DNA of 56,187 nt, taken from Saprospiraceae bacterium (GTDB taxonomy: Bacteria; Bacteroidota; Bacteroidia; Chitinophagales; Saprospiraceae). Position 1 is the first letter of the stretch. Each line of letters starts with the position of its first letter. Positions 26,694 through 35,488 of this stretch are shown here, piece after piece. The notes beneath the pieces were generated by a model that saw only the letters and a list, made by a program, of their open reading frames with translations, did no database searches and was not told the DNA's origin. The position numbers were made by a program, and so were the translations under genes. The stretch covers positions 1-56,187 of the forward strand of contig JAGQWZ010000039.1 of NCBI GenBank assembly GCA_020436835.1, written 5' to 3'.

Positions 26694-27326
26694 TTATTCT
26701 TCTATTGCATAAACTAAAACATAGCTCCTCGATATTTCAAACCGGATGTTAAATCTTTGCAGATCTTCTTTATGCAGATATCCTTGGGTTGCTCCTGATT
26801 CGATATTGAAAGATTTCAAATACATCTGGGTTTTGAAGTCAATTGCTCTTCGACCCCAGGCTTTGTACAGGCTTTCTTTGGCTCCCCAGTATACATGCAA
26901 ATAATCAACCGGGTTCGCACTTAAATTGACTTGTTCCAGCTCCTGGTCATTGAGAAATTTTGTGGCTAAACGGGTGATCTTTTCCACCTTAGTTTGAATA
27001 TCAATCCCTACCAATAATGGTGCCGTTATTACTGCCGTATAGGAATGGGTATGACTTATAGACATATGCCAATCAGAGTCTCGGATGCAAGGTTTGCCGT
27101 ATTCATCCTTGATGATTGGCCCGTGATTGAGATCCCGGGCCAAAGTATTCCAACACCAGCGGCTGGCTAGCCACTCCGTTTTACGCCGTCCCTTTAACTG
27201 GGCGATTTCAACCTCTTCCTCGTCACTAAGATCAAGTAGACGTTGAAAATATGCATCATTTTCTTCAATTTTCCAGATGGCAATCGCAACCTTGTTGGGT
27301 AAATATCTTGTTTCTAGTAAAGGCAC
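26694..27326 (-). CDS. 4'-phosphopantetheinyl transferase superfamily protein
   Basis: Transfers the phosphopantetheine arm from CoA to a serine of acyl- or peptidyl-carrier proteins. At 210 aa it is of the Sfp/AcpT-like two-lobed type rather than the short AcpS. Mg2+/CoA-binding residues are visible: Asp109 in VGIDIQ and Glu151/Lys155 in WGAKESLYKAWG; SISHTHSY (about 89-96) is the usual substrate-pocket motif. No polyketide or NRPS genes are in view; the target may be fatty-acid ACP or aryl-polyene-type carrier proteins. It is the first gene of a two-gene operon, with a perfect -7 element 28 bp upstream. Confidence 0.9.
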   Translation of the reverse strand: MPLLETRYLPNKVAIAIWKIEENDAYFQRLLDLSDEEEVEIAQLKGRRKTEWLASRWCWNTLARDLNHGPIIKDEYGKPCIRDSDWHMSISHTHSYTAVITAPLLVGIDIQTKVEKITRLATKFLNDQELEQVNLSANPVDYLHVYWGAKESLYKAWGRRAIDFKTQMYLKSFNIESGATQGYLHKEDLQRFNIRFEISRSYVLVYAIEE

Positions 27327-27353
27327 TTAAAACTATTGAAGTATGATGCAAAG

Positions 27354-27361
27354 CAAATATA
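27354..27361 (-). promoter_or_regulatory. -7 element for the phosphopantetheinyl transferase operon (TATATTTG)
   Basis: The minus strand reads TATATTTG, a perfect TAnnTTTG match, 28 bp before the ATG at 27326. Confidence 0.55.
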
Positions 27362-27419
27362 ACATCTCTCAGCCGGGTGCATGTTGCCTGAGCCGGTCTT
27401 AAATTGGCAGTAGTCAAAT

Positions 27420-28313
27420 ATGAAACTTATTCTACAACGTAAATTAATTGGTCACCGAGGTTCGATCTACAGTGCTATTTTCGATGTGCATAGTCAACAG
27501 TTGTTTTCCGGTGGTGGGGATGGCTGGTTGGTGAGTTGGGCACCCGACAGCGTCGATGGACAACTTATCGCAGATGTCGGTGATCAGATATTTAGTATTT
27601 GCAATATTGATACGCAGAGATTAGCGGTAGGCACGATGGCCGGTGAGATCTATTTCCTGGGGAAATCAAGCCGGGACACACCTAGGCGTAAAGTTTTTCA
27701 TGACAGGGGGGTTTTTGACCTGGCGATATTCAAAGACAAATTAATTTCTGCCGGTGGTGATGGTAAACTGGGTTTCTGGAATATCAATACGACGGAAATT
27801 GAAGAGTCGATTGCTTTAACCCATAATCGTATTCGAAGCTTATCGCTCAATTCCGCTGCAAGTTTACTGGCGGCCGGTTGCAGTGGAGGCGATATTTTTA
27901 TATTGTCGACCACCAATTGGTCTGTGGTGGATATCATTTCTGAAGCCCATATTCCTTCGGTTTTCAGTATATGTTGGGATGATAACGACACACTCTTATC
28001 CGGTGGGAGGGATGCACATTTGAAGCAGTGGAAGGTTTCAGATTTAGATAAGCCGCAACATGACCTGGCAGCGCATTGGTATACGATCAATCACCTTCAT
28101 CTCAACCCTAAACTACCTGTTTTGGCGACCGCGAGCCGGGACAAGACCATACGTTTATGGTCAACGGACACGCTTGATCTTATCCAAACCCTGGATCCGG
28201 TCAATGCAAAGGGCCACATTAACTCTGTAAATCGCTTAGCCTGGACCACAGATGGGACCCAGCTTTTTGCAGTGAGTGATGATGCCAGCATTTCGGTTTG
28301 GCAATTTTCCTGA
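27420..28313 (+). CDS. WD40-repeat beta-propeller protein
   Basis: A 297-aa protein made almost entirely of seven WD40 repeats, enough for one closed propeller. Blades end in forms such as GDGWLVSWAPD, GDGKLGFWNI, RDAHLKQWKV, RDKTIRLWSTD and DDASISVWQF. There is no signal peptide, so it is probably a cytoplasmic protein-interaction scaffold. The partner is unknown. It stands 67 bp before dcd on the same strand and may share its transcript. Confidence 0.87.
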   Translation: MKLILQRKLIGHRGSIYSAIFDVHSQQLFSGGGDGWLVSWAPDSVDGQLIADVGDQIFSICNIDTQRLAVGTMAGEIYFLGKSSRDTPRRKVFHDRGVFDLAIFKDKLISAGGDGKLGFWNINTTEIEESIALTHNRIRSLSLNSAASLLAAGCSGGDIFILSTTNWSVVDIISEAHIPSVFSICWDDNDTLLSGGRDAHLKQWKVSDLDKPQHDLAAHWYTINHLHLNPKLPVLATASRDKTIRLWSTDTLDLIQTLDPVNAKGHINSVNRLAWTTDGTQLFAVSDDASISVWQFS

Positions 28314-28379
28314 ATCTGATGCCCGGAGGGCGATTCTGAGCTTCTCACAAATGATTAAACAGTTTATCTTTATGCCCGC

Positions 28380-28916
28380 ATGATTCTATCTGATAAGAAA
28401 ATACTGGAATTAATGGACAGGGGCGAGATTGTCATCGAGCCTTTTGATCCGGCATCTATGGGTACCAATTCATATGATGTACATTTGGGCAAATATCTGG
28501 CGGTATATATTGATGAATGTCTGGATGCGCGTAAGCACAATAAGATCAGGGAGGTAGTAATTCCTGAGGATGGGTACGTATTGCAACCAGGTAAGCTGTA
28601 TTTGGGAGTGACCGAAGAGTACACGGAGACCCACACCTGTGTCCCCTTTCTTGAAGGCAAATCCAGTATAGGGAGATTAGGAATTGATATTCATGCAACG
28701 GCTGGCAAAGGGGATGTTGGTTTTTGCAATACCTGGACCCTGGAGATTTCATGTGTTCAGCCGGTACGTATTTATGCTGGCATGCCAGTGGGACAATTGA
28801 TCTATTTCAAAGTAGAAGGGGAAATAAAGAACTATTACAACCGGAAATCTTCAGCCAAGTATAACCAGCGAAGTATCCGTCCGGTAGAATCAATGATGTG
28901 GAAGAACAATTTCTAA
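28380..28916 (+). CDS. dcd: dCTP deaminase
   Basis: Deaminates dCTP to dUTP as the route to dTMP; a trimeric member of the dUTPase-like fold. Family motifs are PASMGTNSYDVHLG near the N-terminus, the active-site EGKSSIGRLGIDIHATAGKG and the catalytic glutamate in TWTLEISC. The C-terminal KYNQRSIRP closes over the nucleotide. A length of 178 aa is normal. Some relatives are bifunctional and also act as dUTPase; that cannot be told here. Convergent with the rhodanese gene, 14 bp apart. Confidence 0.94.
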   Translation: MILSDKKILELMDRGEIVIEPFDPASMGTNSYDVHLGKYLAVYIDECLDARKHNKIREVVIPEDGYVLQPGKLYLGVTEEYTETHTCVPFLEGKSSIGRLGIDIHATAGKGDVGFCNTWTLEISCVQPVRIYAGMPVGQLIYFKVEGEIKNYYNRKSSAKYNQRSIRPVESMMWKNNF

Positions 28917-28930
28917 TCTGAAAACAGGTC

Positions 28931-29239
28931 TTATTTTCCAGTTCCGAAAGTATCAGCCCAGGCTAACATGCCTCCGGTTAAATTCAATACATTCTTGAAT
29001 CCCTTCTGGAGGAATACTTGTTGAGCGATACCACTGCGATTACCCGATCGGCAATAGAGAATAACTTCATCGTTTTGATGTTCCAACAGATCATCAATCT
29101 TATTAGGCAGGTCTCCCATCGGAATCAGATCGCCGCCGATATTAAATTCCTGATGTTCATATGGTTCACGGACGTCGATCAAAACAAAATCGTCACCATT
29201 ATCCATTTTCTTTTTTAGTTCCTGTACCGTTATGTTCAT
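28931..29239 (-). CDS. Single-domain rhodanese-like protein
   Basis: A 102-aa stand-alone rhodanese domain, possibly a sulfurtransferase. The active-site loop is CRSGNR with Cys63 carrying the persulfide; IDVREPYEHQ is the usual first motif. There is no signal peptide, so it is cytoplasmic. It begins 3 bp after the stop of the T9SS protein gene at 29243 and is the last gene of a PASTA / T9SS protein / rhodanese operon, an unexpected mix of compartments. Confidence 0.9.
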   Translation of the reverse strand: MNITVQELKKKMDNGDDFVLIDVREPYEHQEFNIGGDLIPMGDLPNKIDDLLEHQNDEVILYCRSGNRSGIAQQVFLQKGFKNVLNLTGGMLAWADTFGTGK

Positions 29240-29242
29240 AGT

Positions 29243-31402
29243 TTATTTTACAATTTCTATCAATTGGGCCGACAATTTATGATCGGTGAAATTTATCACT
29301 TTTAACAAATATATTCCCGCCTGAATATTTCTGACATCAACCGACGACTCCAGGGCTTGTTGAAGAACAGATCTCCCTGTCAGATCGTAGACCTGTATTA
29401 CACCCTCCGGGTTATTGTCAAGTCCATTCAAATAGATGATCTCCCTACTGGGATTCGGGAAGACGGTGAGTTCTTCCCAGTTTTCATACGATTTTGTATC
29501 GGTAGGAATGACAGATTCAGATCCCATTACGGGTCTGACCATCAGCGAACCTTGACGAAGGCCGCTGTTTGCCCCATTGACCCATCCCTGGCCTACGTTG
29601 TAAAAAAAGAAGTTAATCCCTGCCGGTGAATTCAGATCAAAGCCTACCGGAATTTTAACCCCGGAAATGTCTATCTGTTCCCAACCAACATAAAATTTGC
29701 CTTCCGGAATCGGAATACTGATCTTCTGGTCGTTAGAGTCCAGGAATGCATAGGTAGTAAAACCCTGCAATGTATCGTAATAGGTATCTGCATAGTAAAC
29801 CTTGGCGGCTACTTGTTTCCATTCCGGCTCATCATCCAGGCTGTCGATCCAAACATACAGGTTGAATAGTTGATTAGAGCTGTTTCCTTCAATATGGGGT
29901 ATGTGCAATTGTAGTCCCTGAAGCTCATCAGGAATATTGTTGTGAAATTCTACTGCAAAAGTTGTTGTGGCTACTCCGGTTTCTCCCCGGTCGATCAACG
30001 CTGACTCGGCGGTTCCATCATCATATGCATAATAATTGGAAAAGTAGGTAGATCTCACTACCTGGTTATTACTATTGCCGCCGATAATCTCATCTCCCCG
30101 GTCGAAATTAAGTTGACTTGAAATCTGGTAATCTTCGCCAGGATTCAAAAGATCGAACAATGCTGTCTGTAATGATTCATAGTTGTTGGAGCCCTGGTCA
30201 TTCATATCAAAATCGAAAGAAGTGGCACCCGGTGTCAATAACCACAAATCAACCGGCTCAATGAATGTCCGACGCAAAAGTGTCTGTCCTTCATGAGCTA
30301 TAGTCAGTGTAGGATCGTTCATGGTAAGGTTGACCTGATCGAGGTTGTTGAGATGGGAAATAATATTCCGGCGTACTTCGCCGATCCTAAACTGATTGCT
30401 GGGCATACTTGAATAAGGATCCAGAATGGGAGTTGGTAGATATCGAAATGCAATATCTCTGAACTGGTCCTGGGTGAGTTCATCTGATCCTAATCGGACA
30501 TAATCAACATGCCATAGTTCCTGAAGCCCTTCATTTTTGGATTTATTCCTGAATCGAAATTGAAAATTTGCATGTAAAAAAGAGTCTGCAACGGCAATAC
30601 GATTGTAGGCAAAGTCCGGGGCTGGGTTAATGAGAGGATAACTGTTTGGCAAGCCTTCCATTTGCCAGACCCTCACCCATTCTCCTGCCTGGTTTCTGAA
30701 ATCGACTACCAATGAATCTTTGATCCTTGGTTTTATACCCACCCCTCTTGGTTGCGCAAAGAAGGAAAAGTACACTTCTGTTTCTGAGGATAGATCCATG
30801 AAAGCCGAGGTGAGGTCATCACTAAATCCTTCCCGTTCACCGTAAGGATTGCCATTTTCATTCAATCCGTCGAACGTCGCTACACCAACAGTCAGTGGAC
30901 GCTCAGCCAATGTGGAATTAACGAATACATCTCTGTCCAACCATCGACCCGGATCGGGATATATTTGAGTGGATGAAAAATCGTCAAAAAAGGGAAGATT
31001 GATCCTGGGACCGCTTATAAATGCGATCTCATATTCATTGCAGAGTCCGTTCGAATCGCAGATCTCTAAACAAACAATGTCTGTTGTGCTTCCTCCGGAA
31101 TGTTGATACGTCACACAGGTGTCAGCGATTTCCAATGTACCCTGTATAGCGTTACACTGCGTGTAATTGATCTCAGCTGTATTAGAACCCAACATATCCT
31201 CATCGGGACAAAAGGTCGCAGCAGCGCCCAGGGGGACAAAAACTTTACATGGCTTGCCTTGAACAGATCGCTTATGCACCGGAGGTGCAGCAGGTATTGC
31301 CGGATTACGGACCAAACCGATTTCTCCTGGCTGAGCTGAAACAGTGGGAGCAAAGAAAGTTACAGAAATCAAGGTGAGAATAAGGAGATCCCTAATTTTC
31401 AT
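29243..31402 (-). CDS. Secreted protein with type A T9SS sorting domain
   Basis: A 719-aa exported protein. A signal peptide (ending TVSAQ) leads to a Cys-rich stretch of ~100 residues (CKVFVPLGAAATFC; CNAIQGTLEIADTC; CLEICDSNGLC). A long beta-rich body with jelly-roll-like strands follows (LPFFDDFSSTQIYPDPGRW; VYFSFFAQPRGVG). The end is a type A Por sorting domain (VFPNPSREIIYLNG; VYDLTGRSVLQ; AGIYLLKV). Export by the type IX system to the cell surface is expected; the function is unknown. ATG 31402 is preferred to 31411 because the signal peptide then starts MKIRD. Its start overlaps the end of the PASTA gene. Confidence 0.85.
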   Translation of the reverse strand: MKIRDLLILTLISVTFFAPTVSAQPGEIGLVRNPAIPAAPPVHKRSVQGKPCKVFVPLGAAATFCPDEDMLGSNTAEINYTQCNAIQGTLEIADTCVTYQHSGGSTTDIVCLEICDSNGLCNEYEIAFISGPRINLPFFDDFSSTQIYPDPGRWLDRDVFVNSTLAERPLTVGVATFDGLNENGNPYGEREGFSDDLTSAFMDLSSETEVYFSFFAQPRGVGIKPRIKDSLVVDFRNQAGEWVRVWQMEGLPNSYPLINPAPDFAYNRIAVADSFLHANFQFRFRNKSKNEGLQELWHVDYVRLGSDELTQDQFRDIAFRYLPTPILDPYSSMPSNQFRIGEVRRNIISHLNNLDQVNLTMNDPTLTIAHEGQTLLRRTFIEPVDLWLLTPGATSFDFDMNDQGSNNYESLQTALFDLLNPGEDYQISSQLNFDRGDEIIGGNSNNQVVRSTYFSNYYAYDDGTAESALIDRGETGVATTTFAVEFHNNIPDELQGLQLHIPHIEGNSSNQLFNLYVWIDSLDDEPEWKQVAAKVYYADTYYDTLQGFTTYAFLDSNDQKISIPIPEGKFYVGWEQIDISGVKIPVGFDLNSPAGINFFFYNVGQGWVNGANSGLRQGSLMVRPVMGSESVIPTDTKSYENWEELTVFPNPSREIIYLNGLDNNPEGVIQVYDLTGRSVLQQALESSVDVRNIQAGIYLLKVINFTDHKLSAQLIEIVK

Positions 31403-32171
31403 CACAGTCATCCGGCCTGTTTTGGGTTAGATAAATCTTAATGGTATCACCGGTATAGACCCGGCTTTCCGGTGAAGGTTCCTGGTCGTAGATATAGGCG
31501 GCATCAATGTTATTTACCGTCCCATCCTGTTCCTCTTCACCTACAACCAGGTTGAGAGTCTGGAGTTGAAATAGTACTTCGTCATACGATTTGCAGATGA
31601 GGTTGGGCATATCGAGCGATCCTCCCGATTCTTTTGATAAGATCATCTCCAGCATGCCTCCTTTTTCGATCAGGACATCATCCATCCGGACATCTGAACT
31701 AACTACGGTTTCACCTTTGTAAATGACTTCCAGAATATGATCGGGGGCACCTGCATCGTATTTACGGCCCACAATCTTTGTATTGATTTCAAAACCCTGC
31801 TTCAATTCTTTTTGTTTGCGGTCATAACTTTTACCATAAAGTACCGGTAGGCGGCCGAGGGGTATTTTGTCCGCAGCCTCCTTGGTGACTGTAACGTATA
31901 TTTTTCGCTTCTGTTTTACCTGGCTGTCCGCTTTTGGGTTTTGATCGACGATGATACCTCCTTCTTTTCCCACCAGAAATACAGAGTCAACGACCCGGAT
32001 CTGGAATGACTTTTCCTGTGCGTCTCTGGCAGCGACTTCGACCACTTGTCCGGTGTAATCCGGCAAAACAAGTGACTGGCCATGATGGGTATACCAACGC
32101 AAAAAAAGCATGACCATCAATAAGACACCGAGTAAAAATAGGGCTACCAAGCCAAGATTTCTCCAGAGCAT
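31392..32171 (-). CDS. PASTA-domain membrane protein
   Basis: A 259-aa protein with one N-terminal membrane helix (about 4-26) and three PASTA domains outside it: about 33-97 (LPDYTGQVVEVAARDAQEK), 100-180 and 186-255 (MPNLICKSYDEVLFQLQTL, ending GDTIKIYLTQ). PASTA domains bind peptidoglycan fragments or beta-lactams in kinases and PBPs. Here there is no kinase or transpeptidase domain, so it is a bare sensor or anchor, a form common in Bacteroidota. First gene of the operon with the T9SS protein (11-bp overlap) and rhodanese genes. Confidence 0.88.
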   Translation of the reverse strand: MLWRNLGLVALFLLGVLLMVMLFLRWYTHHGQSLVLPDYTGQVVEVAARDAQEKSFQIRVVDSVFLVGKEGGIIVDQNPKADSQVKQKRKIYVTVTKEAADKIPLGRLPVLYGKSYDRKQKELKQGFEINTKIVGRKYDAGAPDHILEVIYKGETVVSSDVRMDDVLIEKGGMLEMILSKESGGSLDMPNLICKSYDEVLFQLQTLNLVVGEEEQDGTVNNIDAAYIYDQEPSPESRVYTGDTIKIYLTQNRPDDCDEN

Positions 32172-32388
32172 GTTTATAATTATTTCTGGGCCAATTTGTT
32201 AATTGCAAGATTTTCGAGACAAATAACCATATCCGGCATTAAAGGTAAACTTTAATTCACTTAGCATACATATGGCTGTAAAAGAATATGTTTACTAACC
32301 TAATTAATGGATCTTTGCGAGCAGTTTGCTCGTTTGACGAGATGGTTGTGATTCTGTTCCACTTCAATCCTGATTTCAATTCCATTTG

Positions 32389-33681
32389 ATGAATAAAGAA
32401 ATACTCCGGCTGGCAATTCCAAACATATTAAGCAACGTCTCAGTGCCGCTTCTTAGTACAGTCGACACTGCTTTGATGGGACATTTGTCAGAAGCACATT
32501 TGGGAGCGGTTGGTATAGGAGCAATGGTCTTTAATCTGATCTATTGGAATTTTGGATTTCTGCGAATGGGTACTACCGGTCTGACTGCGCAAGCTTACGG
32601 GGCCCAGCAGCATCAACATATAGCCACTCTCCTGGGTCGATCGTTGCTGGTTGCTTTCTCGATTGCCCTAGCGCTCTTATTCCTGCAACGCCCCTTTGCT
32701 CATTTGGGGATCTGGTTTTTTCACGTGGCAGACGCACAGGTTGACCTGGTTCAGGACTATTTTAATATCCGGATTTGGGCGGCACCGGCAACCCTGGCAT
32801 CTTACGTCATCTTCGGATGGTTTTTCGGCATGCAGAACGCTATCTATCCGCTTATTTTGACAGTAGTCGCCAATCTGATCAATATCATACTGAGCTATAT
32901 TCTCATTCACTATTTTGATATGGGCATCGCCGGAGCTGCCTGGGGCACGGTCATTGCTCAATATGCCGGTCTCTTATTTTCGATAATCCTGCTTATCAGC
33001 CGGTACCGGGATTATTTGAAAGATAGTATTGCTCAATTATTTGAAAATGCGGTGGAATTGACCAAGTTTTTCTCCGTCAACCGGGATCTCTTTATCCGTA
33101 CATTAAGCCTCACTTTTGCTTTCGCCTTCTTTTATCGGCAATCATCGGTGGCAGGGGCTACCATGCTTGCGGTCAATGTTGTTCTGCTTCAACTCATCAA
33201 CTGGATGTCTTATGGCATTGATGGATTTGCCTATGCAGCAGAAAGTCTGGTGGGCAAATATAAAGGCGCTGAAAATACCCGTATGGGAAATCAAGCTATT
33301 CGATTAATCATGCTATGGGGGTTTGCTTTGGCGATCTTTTTTAGCCTGACTTACTTATTTTTTGGCATGCCGATATTTACTGTCTTTACCAATCAGGCGG
33401 AAGTCATTCAAAGCGCCAGGCCATATCTCTGGTATATGGTGGCTTTTCCAATAGCAGGTTTTATTTGCTATATCTGGGATGGTATTTATATTGGATTAAC
33501 CGCGACAATAACCATGCGAAATGCCATGCTGATATCGCTGGGCCTTTACCTGGGCATCTATTATTTATTAAAAGATATTTGGCCCGTACATGGACTTTGG
33601 ACCGCATTACTTCTTTTTCTACTGGTAAGAGGAATAATTCAGAGTTTATACTTTGGGAAATATGGATGGAGTATAAAGTGA
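32389..33681 (+). CDS. MATE family efflux transporter
   Basis: A multidrug-and-toxin-extrusion transporter with about twelve membrane helices, 430 aa, exporting cationic compounds in exchange for H+ or Na+. The N-lobe begins LAIPNILSNVSVPLLSTVDTA with the conserved Asp, then LGAVGIGAMVFNLIYWNFGFL; DinF-like members share this pattern. A TTG one codon upstream (32386) is in frame, but ATG 32389 is the natural start. It stands alone; convergent with the next T9SS gene, only 4 bp apart. Confidence 0.92.
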   Translation: MNKEILRLAIPNILSNVSVPLLSTVDTALMGHLSEAHLGAVGIGAMVFNLIYWNFGFLRMGTTGLTAQAYGAQQHQHIATLLGRSLLVAFSIALALLFLQRPFAHLGIWFFHVADAQVDLVQDYFNIRIWAAPATLASYVIFGWFFGMQNAIYPLILTVVANLINIILSYILIHYFDMGIAGAAWGTVIAQYAGLLFSIILLISRYRDYLKDSIAQLFENAVELTKFFSVNRDLFIRTLSLTFAFAFFYRQSSVAGATMLAVNVVLLQLINWMSYGIDGFAYAAESLVGKYKGAENTRMGNQAIRLIMLWGFALAIFFSLTYLFFGMPIFTVFTNQAEVIQSARPYLWYMVAFPIAGFICYIWDGIYIGLTATITMRNAMLISLGLYLGIYYLLKDIWPVHGLWTALLLFLLVRGIIQSLYFGKYGWSIK

Positions 33682-33685
33682 ATTT

Positions 33686-35314
33686 TTACCTTTTAATAAA
33701 TTTAAACAACGTGGGTTTATTTTCTGAAATAATCGCCAGATAATAGAGGCCAGCAGGAAGGGTGGAGACATTTATTTCCGAGTCATCCCGTTTCCAAATT
33801 AATCGCTGACCTACATCATTTAGAATAATTAACTCCTGGGCGGTAGCACCTTGGGAACTAAAAATGTTGACCAGATCGTTTGCCGGATTGGGATAAATAA
33901 ACCAAGTATTCTGAGAGGCGATCGCTTCGGATTCTGCAATAATAATTAGCCCTCTTTCCCGGGCAGATAATTGTGACAAATCAACGCTGCCACCATTTAA
34001 GTAGACCACCATCTTCATTTGTTGACCTAAACTGAAATCATTACTGACCACCGCATTTTTTGTAAAGGACAAATGCGCTCCGGGAGAGAGATGAGCTTTT
34101 ATATTTTGTGATTTTTTTTCTCCTTTTAGTTCATGCATTTCCAACTTCAAATCCAGAGTGAGCGAAGCATTTTCTTTCACTAAGATTTCACCTCCATTTC
34201 GCATTGCCAGGATACCTTTACCGTTATTTCCCAATACTGTATTCGAATTTTCAGCAATAATTAATTTTGACCCGCGGCTAATTTGCACGCAGGCATCTTT
34301 TGCATAAAAATGAATCGCGCCATTGTCTAAAATCAGGTTACCACCATCTTCAAGAATTATTTCTGCCGGGTTATAGAGACAGAAATTTCCTACATCCGAT
34401 AAATAATAGGAGATCTTATGCCGAATACTATCGGATCCCTGGATTAAGCCACCTCTCAATTGAGCAAAAGACTGAAATAACAGAGATCCCCAGACATTGA
34501 TTTTTATTTCTTGAGCTGATGGTTTATTTTCAGCCAGCTGAAGATCTTCATAGTAAATGTTTGCTGCGGAGGGATAATGTATAGAGTCGCGATTAAGCAA
34601 AAGAAGGGTGTTTTTATATTCGCTGTTTAGACCGGCATGTTCTATTTCATAGTAGTTTCCGGTGTACATCGATTCGGTTATGACCGTATTGTCCACAATA
34701 CCCTGGTATTCGGCTTTGCGAAACTCCGCCCATAATGAGATCGTATCTGACCACGCTCCATCCCACTGAAACTGAAGAATAAATTCATTTAACCTGACCG
34801 GTGTCAGTCGATCGGTTGCAAAGCAGAACTCTCCAAAATTGTCAACCAAAGAATAGAATAGGTCTTGAGTCTTTGTCTTTATGCCGGCGCTATCGGGTAC
34901 TTCAATCTGAAGCAAGATGCCTGTACAGTTATCATCTTCACAGTCTTCGGCATATTGACCAATTCTAAAAGGGAAAGCACCTGCCGACACCCCGTAGATA
35001 GTGTTGGGCTCCAGCATCGGCAGGGTATCTGGAACGTATCGTAGAAAGAGTTTTTTCGCCGGATCAAAATCATTAGAGACAATCAACCCTGAATAGTCAC
35101 CAGCGGCAACTTCATAACAGGTAGTGGTATCTTTATCCCCATTCCATTGGTCATTTTCAGTTTGATACACATCCCAATACTTTGCGATAGTAGTGGATTG
35201 ATTCATACACTCAATAGTATCGAGAACGGATAAGTTTATGTTCATCAGGATATCACTCTGCCCCCAGGTGGTGACCGCGATGAATAAAATTATGACCGTT
35301 AAAAATGATTTCAT
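33686..35314 (-). CDS. Secreted protein with type A T9SS sorting domain, body unknown
   Basis: A 542-aa exported protein: signal peptide (1-18, ending TTWGQ), an N-terminal half with paired cysteines (CEDDNC) that I do not recognise, a repetitive beta-rich middle (about 310-450; ILEDGGNLILDNGAIHFYA, LIIAENSNTVLGNNG, ILVKENASLTL) that looks like a short right-handed beta-helix, and a type A Por sorting domain at the end (IYPNPANDLVNIF; VGQRLIWKR; PAGLYYLAI). Expected at the cell surface. Codon use looks similar to its neighbours. Confidence 0.82.
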   Translation of the reverse strand: MKSFLTVIILFIAVTTWGQSDILMNINLSVLDTIECMNQSTTIAKYWDVYQTENDQWNGDKDTTTCYEVAAGDYSGLIVSNDFDPAKKLFLRYVPDTLPMLEPNTIYGVSAGAFPFRIGQYAEDCEDDNCTGILLQIEVPDSAGIKTKTQDLFYSLVDNFGEFCFATDRLTPVRLNEFILQFQWDGAWSDTISLWAEFRKAEYQGIVDNTVITESMYTGNYYEIEHAGLNSEYKNTLLLLNRDSIHYPSAANIYYEDLQLAENKPSAQEIKINVWGSLLFQSFAQLRGGLIQGSDSIRHKISYYLSDVGNFCLYNPAEIILEDGGNLILDNGAIHFYAKDACVQISRGSKLIIAENSNTVLGNNGKGILAMRNGGEILVKENASLTLDLKLEMHELKGEKKSQNIKAHLSPGAHLSFTKNAVVSNDFSLGQQMKMVVYLNGGSVDLSQLSARERGLIIIAESEAIASQNTWFIYPNPANDLVNIFSSQGATAQELIILNDVGQRLIWKRDDSEINVSTLPAGLYYLAIISENKPTLFKFIKR

Positions 35315-35488
35315 TGAGTTAAATTATAACAATAAAGATTGAAATGCTTTGCGCTCCATCATATTTATTTGTTTGTAATATTTTCTTCTGATCACTCTCT
35401 ATTGTACATTTACAGCATCATCCCGGAATTGACAGTATCTCCCAGGCTGGGAATCATCGGGAATCCTTTTTCTTCAAAACTTCAGACT

